This document shows positions 16,525-24,839 of a DNA stretch of 64,000 bases, piece after piece. Source of the stretch: Salinibius halmophilus (lineage in GTDB: Bacteria; Pseudomonadota; Gammaproteobacteria; Pseudomonadales; Natronospirillaceae); contig NZ_QPEP01000017.1 of NCBI RefSeq assembly GCF_003577475.1, positions 1 through 64,000 on the forward strand, in the 5' to 3' direction. Position 1 is the stretch's first letter. Every line of letters starts with the position of its first letter. The notes beneath the pieces were generated by a model that made no database searches, was not told where the DNA came from, and saw nothing but the letters and a program-made list of their open reading frames with translations. Both the position numbers and the translations under genes were made by a program.

Positions 16525-18661
16525 TGCTGCCTACGCAAACCCCACCTATTCAACACCCTATACAACAAAAAACAGCCCTACATTTGTGCCGCGCTGGATT
16601 ACACTTGGCGCGGCACATTATCAACAAACGCCAGAGCAGCTAGCCGAGCAGCGTGGTGCGCTGCGCATGCTTGCTTTGAGTGAGTTTCCTCACGTTCAAG
16701 ACCTTGCGGTGAATCAAGCATTACCAAGGGAAGGGGATGCAGCGTTAATTGGTAGTGCGTTTATGCACTTCCTTGTTGCCACCTATGGCCGCGACGCCAT
16801 GCTTCAGTGGCTGGCGGCAATAAACGATCAATGGCTGCCTGGGTTTTATTTCACTGCCTACCAGAATACCTTCGGGATCAGCCTTAGCGACGACTGGCAA
16901 AACTTTGAAACCTGGGTAAAAGCCCGGGCGAAGCTTGAACTTGACGCAATAACAAACATAGAGCTAGTGGACGGTAGCATTCAAGCCAAAGGCCGAGTGA
17001 GCTTGCCAGTACTGGGGCCAGAGCAATCTGTTTGGTACAAGCTCGATAGGTTAGAGCAACCTGATGTTCTGAAGAACTCTGCCACAGGCGAAAGCATTAC
17101 CTTGCCTAGCAGAGTGTTCGACATTCAGTACCGCAACGGCCAATGGCAAGCATTGCGCTACGTGCAATGTGCTAATGGCGTGGGCAGTGAATGGGTGCGC
17201 TACGAGCGTGGCGCTTGGTGGTTAAACGATAGCTGCGAGGGCGTTGTGCAGCTAGTACCCGGCTCTGACAATTTAGTTATTCGCCAAATTGGTGACCAGT
17301 TGCAGCTAAACCGAGCTGGCTTGGTGTTTCGCAATGTACCACTGTCAGAAGCCCCTATTATGGCTGCCGCTGATGGGGAGCGCGTTGCAGTGCTGGGCGT
17401 AAGCGGTGAAATATATTTGCAAAGTGGCGATGCTTGGCAGCCACTCAATACGCGCCATTTATCACCTAGTTATATAGTGTTGCACGATGAAGATGTGTTT
17501 TTTATCAGCAGTGAAAGCCAAGTAAACAACATATGGCGAGCCGGTGATATGCGCCCAGTCACCAATGTGGTTGGTGGCGTGCAAGCATTTGTAATGACTG
17601 GCTACCAGCTTTGGTTGTTGCAACAACACCCAGAAGGCCTGGCGCTTAGCCGGTTAGACAACCCGGTATCGGCGATTACCGGCGCCTTACCGGATAGCAT
17701 GGTGCAGCCTGCAAAACAGCCGCTGTTTAACCTTAATACCTCACCTTATGCAACCAATCTAACGCTTATTGCACCAATAGCCGGCGGCAGCATTGCGCAA
17801 CCTGCTGTTGGGTCAGGTGTGTATTTTGCTGGCTATAACAAACAGCAAAGCGCTGAACTGGAGGGGCTTGCTGAAGCCGGTGCCTACCAAATAACCGCCA
17901 ACTACACCTGGCCGAGCTGGCAACTGGCTGCTAGGTATGGTCAATTATCGACTTCGTTGCTGGCGCCTTCAGATTGGGCAGGTGGGGTGCGCTACCAAAA
18001 GCCATTCAACGCTGGTTTAAACGTAATGCATACTTGGCAAAGTACAGTGCAATACAGTAGTCGTGAGTTTCGGTTAGGTGTTGGCTATAACATTGACCAC
18101 CGCCATTTTGCTACCTATGGTCTATTGCCACTGCGCGGTGGTAAGTTAGCTTCTACGATGAGTTGGGGCGTAAACAACGGCCTGAGATTTGGTGGCCAGT
18201 ATGATTGGTATCGCCAATTTGGCCGACTATATAGCCGCCTTGGTGTGGCCGCCATTGTCGACAGTAGTGAGCAAGCTATGTTGGCAGATAACCTATTTGC
18301 CTCGGCATATACAGGGCACCTCGATCAAGTTAAGCTTAATCACCCTGGCGTTAGCGAGCTTGGCAGTGCAACCACATTATGGCAGCAAAAAAGCAGTGGC
18401 TATTGGGCCAGTGAGTACCGCCCAAGAGGGCTGGCATTTTGGCCTGCTGGCATAAACCGAGCAGGATTAAGCTTGCAATCATTAACCTCTGGTACCATAA
18501 CGGCTAACGGTCAAAGCAATATTGCGCTTAGCATTGGCGCCGGTGTATTGGCCGACTGGCGCTTGGCAAATGTGCCAGTGCGAACCGAGTTGATAGGCTA
18601 CTATGGCTTGCTAAATGCCGCGCCAAGTGTGGCCATTGAGCTGAGTTACTCGGAATTTTAG
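16451..18661 (+). CDS. barrel protein, catalytically empty peptidase-MA relative
   Basis: 736 aa from the ATG at 16451. An alternative TTG at 16433 has AGGAG 7 bases upstream. A basic n-region and hydrophobic core (cleavage near AAYA-N) form a signal peptide. Residues ~45-140 (PRWITLGAAHYQQ, then GSAFMHFLVATYGRDAMLQWL) resemble the segment that follows the zinc site in peptidase MA-like proteins, but the HExxH-bearing half that should precede it is absent and the Glu of the WxxEG motif is lost. Residues ~230-470 look like a beta propeller. The last ~250 residues look like an outer-membrane barrel ending in Phe. The start lies inside yaaA. Function unknown. Confidence 0.55.
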   Translation: MPRRRPTKSWYLSVLSWLVSSLLVSAAYANPTYSTPYTTKNSPTFVPRWITLGAAHYQQTPEQLAEQRGALRMLALSEFPHVQDLAVNQALPREGDAALIGSAFMHFLVATYGRDAMLQWLAAINDQWLPGFYFTAYQNTFGISLSDDWQNFETWVKARAKLELDAITNIELVDGSIQAKGRVSLPVLGPEQSVWYKLDRLEQPDVLKNSATGESITLPSRVFDIQYRNGQWQALRYVQCANGVGSEWVRYERGAWWLNDSCEGVVQLVPGSDNLVIRQIGDQLQLNRAGLVFRNVPLSEAPIMAAADGERVAVLGVSGEIYLQSGDAWQPLNTRHLSPSYIVLHDEDVFFISSESQVNNIWRAGDMRPVTNVVGGVQAFVMTGYQLWLLQQHPEGLALSRLDNPVSAITGALPDSMVQPAKQPLFNLNTSPYATNLTLIAPIAGGSIAQPAVGSGVYFAGYNKQQSAELEGLAEAGAYQITANYTWPSWQLAARYGQLSTSLLAPSDWAGGVRYQKPFNAGLNVMHTWQSTVQYSSREFRLGVGYNIDHRHFATYGLLPLRGGKLASTMSWGVNNGLRFGGQYDWYRQFGRLYSRLGVAAIVDSSEQAMLADNLFASAYTGHLDQVKLNHPGVSELGSATTLWQQKSSGYWASEYRPRGLAFWPAGINRAGLSLQSLTSGTITANGQSNIALSIGAGVLADWRLANVPVRTELIGYYGLLNAAPSVAIELSYSEF

Positions 18662-18707
18662 GGCAGAGTTTAAGACTAGATTTTAGGACAAAATGTTAGG
18701 TATCAAT

Positions 18708-19277
18708 ATGCGTACTATTTTAGCGTTATCGGCGGTCGTGTTCTTAGCCGGTTGCACGGCGCGCTCGCCACAGCAAATTCAACTCACCAGCTGGGACACC
18801 CAACCAGTTGCTGTGGCATCACAAAATGAAACCTTGGCATTGCAAGTTATCGACATGCGTGCCAATGAAGTACTTGGCAGCCGGGGTGGGGTATATGAAG
18901 AAACCGCGCAGGTTACCTTGCCCGAAAGCATGTTAACCGAGTGGCAAACCACACTTGAGCAAGCCTTCATAAAAAATGGCTGGCAACCTGCACAATCTGG
19001 CGACCTAGAAGTTAATGTGCAACTGTTGCAACTTAGCTTTAGCAGCCAAGCCGGTGAAAGCTACAAACGCGTGCTAACCAACACCGATTGGACTGCTTTG
19101 GTAGAAGTAGAATACATAGGCGCCAACGGCAGTATGATTCGTGAATATCGCGCCACCCGCTCGTTTACCGACTTTCCACGCCCAAGCGTAGAAGACAACC
19201 AAGCCCGTGCTGAAGAAATATTCAAAAGCCTCACCGACAACATCATTAAAAACGGCGAGTGGGAGAGGATTCTTTAG
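18708..19277 (+). CDS. YajG-like lipoprotein
   Basis: 189 aa from the ATG at 18708. An ATG at 18693 with AGGA upstream is also possible. Lipobox LAGC, Cys16. The body matches the YajG family of outer-membrane lipoproteins: an ~160-residue alpha/beta domain with the MRANEVLGSRGG segment and a C-terminal helix with TDNIIKNGEWERIL. The role of YajG is unclear even in E. coli. It follows the barrel protein by 46 bases on the same strand and may be co-transcribed. Confidence 0.75.
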   Translation: MRTILALSAVVFLAGCTARSPQQIQLTSWDTQPVAVASQNETLALQVIDMRANEVLGSRGGVYEETAQVTLPESMLTEWQTTLEQAFIKNGWQPAQSGDLEVNVQLLQLSFSSQAGESYKRVLTNTDWTALVEVEYIGANGSMIREYRATRSFTDFPRPSVEDNQARAEEIFKSLTDNIIKNGEWERIL

Positions 19278-19287
19278 CCTTTAATTA

Positions 19288-19572
19288 GTCATTCCCGCGC
19301 ACCCATTAGTCATTCCCGCGCACCCATTAGTCATTCCCGCGAAGGCGGGAATCTAGTTGCACTACTAAGCCTTTCAAACTAGATCCCCGATAAATGCACT
19401 CGGTATGGGTCATTCCCGCGAAGGCGGGAATCTAGTTGCATTGTTAAGTCTCACAGACTAGATCCCCGATAAATGCACTCGGTATGGGTCATTCCCGCGA
19501 AGGCGGGAATCTAGTTGCACTACTAAGCCTTTCAAACTAGATCCCCGATAAATGCACTCGGGGATGACGGGG
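19288..19572. repeat. tandem family B repeats, 79-bp period
   Basis: After two truncated hairpin arms, three units start at 19330, 19409 and 19488 with an exact 79-bp spacing, shorter than the 88 bp at 7737. Only the last unit retains the complete ATCCCCGA/TCGGGGAT hairpin. In the first two, the right arm is shortened to TCGGTATGG. The array fills the gap between convergent genes. Confidence 0.85.
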
Positions 19573-19575
19573 GGA

Positions 19576-20226
19576 TTAAAAATTCAACCGGCCGCGAATA
19601 CCATAACTTTGTTCGCTATCGGTAAAATTCGCCACACCCGACAACGCGATCCAATCTTCTGGGCGAATGCCTGCTTCCAGCTCACCACTGAAAGTCGTAT
19701 CTGGCAGAGTCAAATTGGCGCGGGCATTACCTGCCACAAAAAACATGTCGTTTAAGCCCGTTGCAACCAAACCACTAGAAATACCCCAGTAGTTGCTCGA
19801 CTCTTTAAACCTGTGGTTGTCCCACAAGATATGCATTGCAACGCTCTCTGCTAGGTCGAAGCGAGCGCCAATACCAAAACGTGTACCATCGCTTTGGTCG
19901 GTTGTTTGTGTGTCAGTTGCGGTATTGGCTTCGGCTTGCACATAAATAGAATCGCCTAGCAGCGCACTCACACCAATATACGAGAAGTTTTGCCCGTCTT
20001 GCCACATGTAGCCAGTATTAATGTTTCCGTAGTAAAAGTCGGTGCTGTGGTCATCCCACCACTCAAACTCTTCATACTCATCGTCGTCGCTCTCTTCGCC
20101 ACCTTTGGGGAAGTTGATCGTGACGCTGCAATCGTCATCATCGTGCGACTTCTCTTCTTTATGATCGTCGGCATAAGCACCAGCAGTTAGCGTTGCAATG
20201 GCAGCTGCCAATAGTAGTTTTTTCAT
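19576..20226 (-). CDS. outer-membrane protein with Asp/His-rich N-terminus
   Basis: 216 aa from the ATG at 20226 (GAGGG 7 bases upstream). A signal peptide (cleavage near AYA-D) is followed by an acidic and His-containing stretch, DDHKEEKSHDDDDC, and another Glu/Asp run near residue 45, then alternating beta strands ending GIRGRLNF with a terminal Phe, as in outer-membrane barrels. The acidic stretch might bind metal ions, which is speculation. No family recognised. Confidence 0.6.
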   Translation of the reverse strand: MKKLLLAAAIATLTAGAYADDHKEEKSHDDDDCSVTINFPKGGEESDDDEYEEFEWWDDHSTDFYYGNINTGYMWQDGQNFSYIGVSALLGDSIYVQAEANTATDTQTTDQSDGTRFGIGARFDLAESVAMHILWDNHRFKESSNYWGISSGLVATGLNDMFFVAGNARANLTLPDTTFSGELEAGIRPEDWIALSGVANFTDSEQSYGIRGRLNF

Positions 20227-20411
20227 GAGTTTTCCCTCTTGTTGGACTCGCAAGTAAATATGGACGAAGGAAGCTGAACCTTGCATGTGTAAAAGTGAAT
20301 GGGATGAACGTATGGTTAGTTTTGGTTCAGGTTTATAAAGGGGGTAGGTAAACCAAAGCAGCACCAAGGTGATGCTGCTTAGTACTCAGATACTTGAATT
20401 TCTGCCAGAAA

Positions 20412-21110
20412 CTAGGAGTTCTGCGCAGCGCGTGCGTCACGCAAGTTCAAGAACTTACCTTTGAACTCGGCATCAAAGTCGTTGCGATCATTGCTGCGTG
20501 GGAAGTCTTTATTTGGCACATCCACATTTAGAAACTCGCAAAGTGGCTCCCAGCCTTCGCTCACTTGGTACTCGAGTAAGCGGTCTGCTGGTACAGCAGC
20601 ACGAACGGCCTCGATGTGCTGGTTAAACACGTCAATAACGAAGTCTTTGTCGTGCTTTCGGTTTTGGAATAGTTTTTCGTATAGCTCGGCGCTGTTGTAC
20701 ATGCCAACATCACTCATACCGCGTGCAGTTTTGGAAAACTTACACATAAAGCGCATGATAGCGATATACACAGGGTGCGGATCGAAGTTTAAAATAGTCT
20801 TGCTTGCGCTTTCGAACCACTTCTCTGCATCGCGCGTGGTTAACACTACCTTGGCATCTGGATAAGCTTCCATTAGTTCCTTGTAGTAAAGGCAGCCTGG
20901 AAAGTCGACAATGGCATGGTAGCCATCTAGAAACTCATGCCAGTTAACCTGCTCACCTTCCATTGCACCACGCCAATATGGCACGTGTTGAGGGTTCTTC
21001 ACTAACTCACTCATGTGGTACGTTGGGCCGAACCCTAGCGCTTCAAGTGCGGTTTGCAACGATTTAGTTCCCGTACGCCCAAAGCCTGCGCCAATTACCT
21101 TAACAGTCAT
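20412..21110 (-). CDS. sulfotransferase-like P-loop protein
   Basis: 232 aa. The ATG at 21110 has AAGGG 7 bases upstream, while the ATG at 21116 directly abuts it. The N-terminal VIGAGFGRTGTKSLQTALE is the 5'-phosphosulfate-binding loop of the sulfotransferase (Sulfotransfer_4) family. TTRDAEKWFESASK near residue 86 matches the 3'-phosphate-binding segment. Such proteins may transfer sulfate from PAPS to a hydroxyl group. The acceptor is unknown and no PAPS synthesis genes are in the window. No signal peptide. Single gene. Confidence 0.75.
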   Translation of the reverse strand: MTVKVIGAGFGRTGTKSLQTALEALGFGPTYHMSELVKNPQHVPYWRGAMEGEQVNWHEFLDGYHAIVDFPGCLYYKELMEAYPDAKVVLTTRDAEKWFESASKTILNFDPHPVYIAIMRFMCKFSKTARGMSDVGMYNSAELYEKLFQNRKHDKDFVIDVFNQHIEAVRAAVPADRLLEYQVSEGWEPLCEFLNVDVPNKDFPRSNDRNDFDAEFKGKFLNLRDARAAQNS

Positions 21111-21213
21111 AAACATCCCTTAACAATTGGTTACGGGTGCGCATGTTATCGGTGCCAATGAGAATTGCAACGTTGAATTTCGCATAAAGTGCCTCTTAAC
21201 CGCATGCCTGCGA

Positions 21214-21297
21214 CAATTCGTAGGTTTTTCTAACCGAAGGTTCGGGAAACAATGATCGGTGGTACTACACGTTGCTCGGCTGCGCCGTACAACCCAA
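21214..21297. repeat. dispersed repeat family A copy
   Basis: A diverged copy with AACCGAAGGTT and a GTTGCTCGGC...GCCGTACAAC hairpin. The 21111-21852 gap holds this copy, the tandem array 21300-21646 and an AT-rich tract. Confidence 0.65.
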
Positions 21298-21299
21298 AC

Positions 21300-21646
21300 G
21301 CTACACGCACCACCGTCACACCCGCACCCACCACCGTCACACCCGCACCCACCACCGTCACACCCGCGTAGGCGGGTGTCTAGTTGCATACACCCATGCT
21401 CACCACCGTCACACCCACCACCGTCACACCCGCACCCACCACCGTCACACCCGCACCCACCACCGTCACACCCGCGTAGGCGGGTGTCTAGTTGCATACA
21501 CCCATGCTCACCACCGTCACACCCGCGTAGGCGGGTGTCTAGTTGCATACACCCATGCTCACCACCGTCACACCCGCGTAGGCGGGTGTCTAGTTGCATA
21601 CACCCATGCTCACCACCGTCACACCCGCGCAGGCGGGTGTCTAGTT
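21300..21646. repeat. tandem array of variant family B hairpins
   Basis: Hairpins of the form CACCCGC/GCGGGTG start at 21363, 21471, 21522, 21573 and 21624. The last four are exactly 51 bp apart. Between them are several truncated half-hairpins (CCACCGTCACACCCGC). Apart from the hairpin, the unit contains only TCTAGTTGCATACACCCATG. The array encodes long low-complexity open frames on both strands that are not genes. Confidence 0.85.
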
Positions 21647-21760
21647 GAATAAAGTATATGGAATATATATATTCAAAAAATCAATATATATGAACTTATA
21701 TTTATATAATTAACAAAAATAAGATATTTTATAAATATGCAAATCCCCCGAAAAAACCAC
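21647..21760. other. AT-rich tract upstream of vgrG
   Basis: About 90 bases consist almost only of A and T (ATATATATATTC, ATATATGAAC, TTATATAATTAAC). The tract sits between the repeat array and the vgrG promoter region and contrasts strongly with the GC-balanced genes on both sides. Such tracts are preferred sites for H-NS-like silencers, and T6SS islands are often silenced this way. That role here is inference. Confidence 0.5.
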
Positions 21761-21852
21761 CCCAAAAACCAAACTTTGCGACGAACGTCATTGAAGTTCA
21801 CCAGTGCATTTCATAAAGTAAAACCATTTCGCACAGGTAAAAGGATCGCCCT

Positions 21853-24228
21853 ATGCTCCAGACCAAACAAGCACGGATTGCCGACGCCACTTTTCCCGTA
21901 CTCGCATTGACTGGCACCGACCAGCTCAATCATGGCATTCAGCTGCAAGTCATTATCGAATCATCGATTGTGCCGCAAGAAGCGCGCGACAACTGGCTAG
22001 GGCAGAACATTACCGCACAAATCACCGAGCCCGAGCAAATGCCAGTCGTTGTGGCCGGTATGGTTAGCCGTATTCAACTCGTTAAAAGCCACGAAGCGCA
22101 CTTTCACTACCAGGTTTCGCTCACCTCGCGGCTACTTACCGCCAACCACAAAAAGGCCACACAAGTATTTGTTGGTGTGCCGGCAGTGGAAATTTTAAGA
22201 ACACTAGCGATGGACGCCGGCTACTTGGCAGATCAAATAGTTGTAGACGTTGATAACGCCCAACAGCTTAGCCACCAGCCATTCGTATTGCCGCAAGGCA
22301 CCATTGCCCAGCAATTTAAGCAGCTCGCTGCGCTGCATGGGTTTATGTTTTGGTCATCAGTCTCTGCTGATGGCGGTAGTGATGGCATAGAAGGCGAAGA
22401 GCAGCTCATTATTGCCAATTCGCCGCAGCATTACCGGCGCAGTGGCAGAAGCTTTGTTGAAAAGGCTGGTGCGGGCCAGGGTGGTGATGGAAGGGGTTTT
22501 GATGCCAGCGAAATGATCCGCGAACTGGCCGTAGAACAGCACTGGCGCCCGCATACTAACAGTGAAATGGTGCTAGAACACCCAAGCACGCTGTACGCGT
22601 TAGACGAACAAGCGGCGGTACAAGGCGCCAACGCACCACTCGATTACGGCGATGCCGTTACCCGCGCTAAGCTCAACAACGATGCCCTAACGCACGATGC
22701 CAACCGCTACGTAGCATTCACGCGCGCTCCAATAGCCCGCGCTGGGCAGGTAATTGGCGTGCAACCCATTACCGAAACCTTATTGAGCGGCTGGGATGTG
22801 GCAAGCCAAATGGTGGCCAAAACAGTTAAGCACCATTTACCTATTGGCGAGCGCTATAGCGGTGAAGTAGAACTCGTACCCGACCACCAAGCCGTGCGCC
22901 TACCGGTTAAAACCGAACTCACCCTGCCGCCAGTATTTGTGGCCAAAGTCATTAGCCCCAACCCAACGCCAAAACTGGACGGCTTGGGCGAATACCAAAT
23001 TCGTGCCATGCACGACGGCCAGACAGAAGGCGACGAAGCCTACAGCCCACAAGTGCCAAGCCTAAAACCCTACGCCTCGCCCGACCCAGAAAAAGCCGTA
23101 GGCTGGCACATGCCTTTACATGATGGCACCGACGTACTGCTCACCTGCCTCAACCAAGACCTAATGAAACCGCTTATGCTTGGCGTTGCTTGCAAAGACA
23201 CCGACGAGCAGATGGTTACGGCAGAAAACTACAGCGAATACCGCATTAAAACCCGCGCCAGTAATGAGCTTTGGTTCGAAGACAACGACCAGCAAATAGA
23301 GCTGAAAACTTGGGAAGGGCAAATTATCTTGCGCTTTGAAGCCAGTGCTAACCAGGTAATGACGCAACTCATTACGCAATTCGGTAGCCAGTATTGGCAA
23401 GCAAACAAAACCTTCGCCCTAACCGTAGGCAGTGAAGAAGACGCTGACCTAACCCAATTTGTTGGCGACAACTTCAGCCTTGCTAGCAAAGCCGACAACA
23501 CCACAACCGTTACCGGCAACGCCCATTGGCAAAGTGCTGCCGACCTAAGCCTGCGCAGCCAAGCCAACATGACCTTTGCCACCGAAGGCGACTGGCAACA
23601 GCAAATTAGCCAAGGCACCTACACCCAGCAAGTGCAAGCCGACCACAGCACCACGCTGACCGGCGGCGACCACACCCGAAAAATAGTAAACGGCGCCATC
23701 GTCACCCAAAGCGGCGGCGACATCACCATAGAAGGCACCGGCAGTGGCAAGCTAATGCTGGTAAACGGTGACGGCGGCATTCTGATTAAAAGCAACGGCG
23801 ATGTAAAAATTTTCGGCCCAATGGTTGCTCTGAACCCGAACTCCAAAGTCACCCTCACCGGCGAAGTAGAATACGAAGTAGGGCCAAGTAATGCGCCGGA
23901 GAGTGGCAAAGAGCCAAAAGTATCTGCTTTTTGCGAGCAAAGCCTGCTGGAAGCGCGCAACCAGCCATTGCAATACGACCCACTAGCAAGAGGACGCGAC
24001 ACGGTTGCCGAAGACCCTGCAGGCAAAGAGATGGCCTCAGTATTAATCAAAGACGAACAGGGCAACCCTCAGATCGGTGTTCGACTGCTTATTACGCTTC
24101 CCGATGGCAATGAAATGCTGGTAAAAACAGATGAAGCAGGGCGCGTGAACCTAAAGAAAGATAACTTAAGTGGTGCATCGGTACGTGTACTCGGTAAAAC
24201 CGTTGCACCAGCAAGTGGAGGTGAATGA
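21853..24228 (+). CDS. vgrG: T6SS spike protein VgrG (full length, extended)
   Basis: 791 aa. Residues ~1-370 match the gp27-like ring region. Near 375-450 the gp5 OB-fold is recognisable (YASPDPEKAVGWHMPLHDG). Residues ~490-690 are the repetitive Gly-rich beta-helix needle with SGGDITIEGTGSG. The last ~100 residues after EVGPSNAPE are an extra domain resembling a transthyretin-like fold (VLIKDEQGNPQIGVRLLI), a usual docking site for cargo. AAAGG precedes the start. The next gene starts at the stop codon (ATGATGA), so VgrG and the LysM protein are coupled. Works as tip of the contractile T6SS tail. The core T6SS genes are not in this window. Confidence 0.92.
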   Translation: MLQTKQARIADATFPVLALTGTDQLNHGIQLQVIIESSIVPQEARDNWLGQNITAQITEPEQMPVVVAGMVSRIQLVKSHEAHFHYQVSLTSRLLTANHKKATQVFVGVPAVEILRTLAMDAGYLADQIVVDVDNAQQLSHQPFVLPQGTIAQQFKQLAALHGFMFWSSVSADGGSDGIEGEEQLIIANSPQHYRRSGRSFVEKAGAGQGGDGRGFDASEMIRELAVEQHWRPHTNSEMVLEHPSTLYALDEQAAVQGANAPLDYGDAVTRAKLNNDALTHDANRYVAFTRAPIARAGQVIGVQPITETLLSGWDVASQMVAKTVKHHLPIGERYSGEVELVPDHQAVRLPVKTELTLPPVFVAKVISPNPTPKLDGLGEYQIRAMHDGQTEGDEAYSPQVPSLKPYASPDPEKAVGWHMPLHDGTDVLLTCLNQDLMKPLMLGVACKDTDEQMVTAENYSEYRIKTRASNELWFEDNDQQIELKTWEGQIILRFEASANQVMTQLITQFGSQYWQANKTFALTVGSEEDADLTQFVGDNFSLASKADNTTTVTGNAHWQSAADLSLRSQANMTFATEGDWQQQISQGTYTQQVQADHSTTLTGGDHTRKIVNGAIVTQSGGDITIEGTGSGKLMLVNGDGGILIKSNGDVKIFGPMVALNPNSKVTLTGEVEYEVGPSNAPESGKEPKVSAFCEQSLLEARNQPLQYDPLARGRDTVAEDPAGKEMASVLIKDEQGNPQIGVRLLITLPDGNEMLVKTDEAGRVNLKKDNLSGASVRVLGKTVAPASGGE

Positions 24229-24839
24229 TGAGTGTAAGGAAGCATACCATTGAACCTGGCGAATGCCTGAACTCATTAGCCGCCGAGTTTGGCTGCTCGG
24301 TACAAGATATTCGCAAGCTAGAAGGCAACGAAGAGCTTATGGCAAAGCGCCCTCACAGCGGCTGCTTTAACCCTGGCGACCAAATTTACATACCTCAGCC
24401 AAATGGTAAGTTCACTATAAATGATGGTGAAGAGCTGGAGTTGGTGGTTGGTGAGGGCAGTTTTGATTTACCAGTCCGGTTGTTAGACAACAACTTGGAA
24501 CCACTCTCTGACATTGTAGTGAAGTGCATTGGATCCGGTATGGAAGAGCCTCTTGAGGCGGTGACTGATACGACTGGGCAAGTCATTTTTTCATTGCCGT
24601 TATCCGCCGATAAAGGAATGATTTCTTACAGGGTCGCTGGCAAACCGAGAGTAGAAGCCTTTCGTGTAGGTCACTCTAAACCTTATTCCGAGATAGAAGG
24701 TAAGTTGCAAGCCTTGAATAATGCGCTAGCAGGCAAGTCGCCTAGCCAAGACTATCAGTCTTTTTGTAACACGGTCGCGACCGCGGCGAATAAAACGGTT
24801 GATGAAGTGGAGCAAAACATATTTGGTGGAAGTCTATGA
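24228..24839 (+). CDS. LysM-domain protein, likely T6SS adaptor or cargo part
   Basis: 203 aa from the second ATG (24228), which has GGAGG 6 bases upstream. The first ATG (24225) overlaps the site. Residues ~5-60 are a LysM motif (HTIEPGECLNSLAAEFGCS to FNPGDQIYIP). Residues ~75-145 look like a transthyretin/Ig-like domain similar in pattern to the VgrG tail (DTTGQVIFSLP). The C-terminal ~50 residues are helical. No signal peptide. Position directly after vgrG suggests an adaptor that loads cargo on VgrG or a helper of the effector at 26303. LysM could also bind peptidoglycan after delivery. Coupled to the next gene by an ATGA overlap. Confidence 0.65.
   Translation: MSVRKHTIEPGECLNSLAAEFGCSVQDIRKLEGNEELMAKRPHSGCFNPGDQIYIPQPNGKFTINDGEELELVVGEGSFDLPVRLLDNNLEPLSDIVVKCIGSGMEEPLEAVTDTTGQVIFSLPLSADKGMISYRVAGKPRVEAFRVGHSKPYSEIEGKLQALNNALAGKSPSQDYQSFCNTVATAANKTVDEVEQNIFGGSL

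Noticed and set aside
20227-20367. 47-residue N-terminal extension of the Asp/His-rich outer-membrane protein
   Set aside because: The inner start has GAGGG and begins a proper signal peptide. The extension would place it internally.
21300-21646. Possible CRISPR array (regular 51-bp spacing)
   Set aside because: The segments between the hairpins are identical, not unique spacers, there are half-units, and no cas genes are nearby. It is a tandem array of a palindromic repeat.
21259-21652. Long His/Pro/Thr-rich or Cys/Gly-rich open frames on both strands
   Set aside because: They are translations of the tandem repeat in several frames. No ribosome site, low complexity only.
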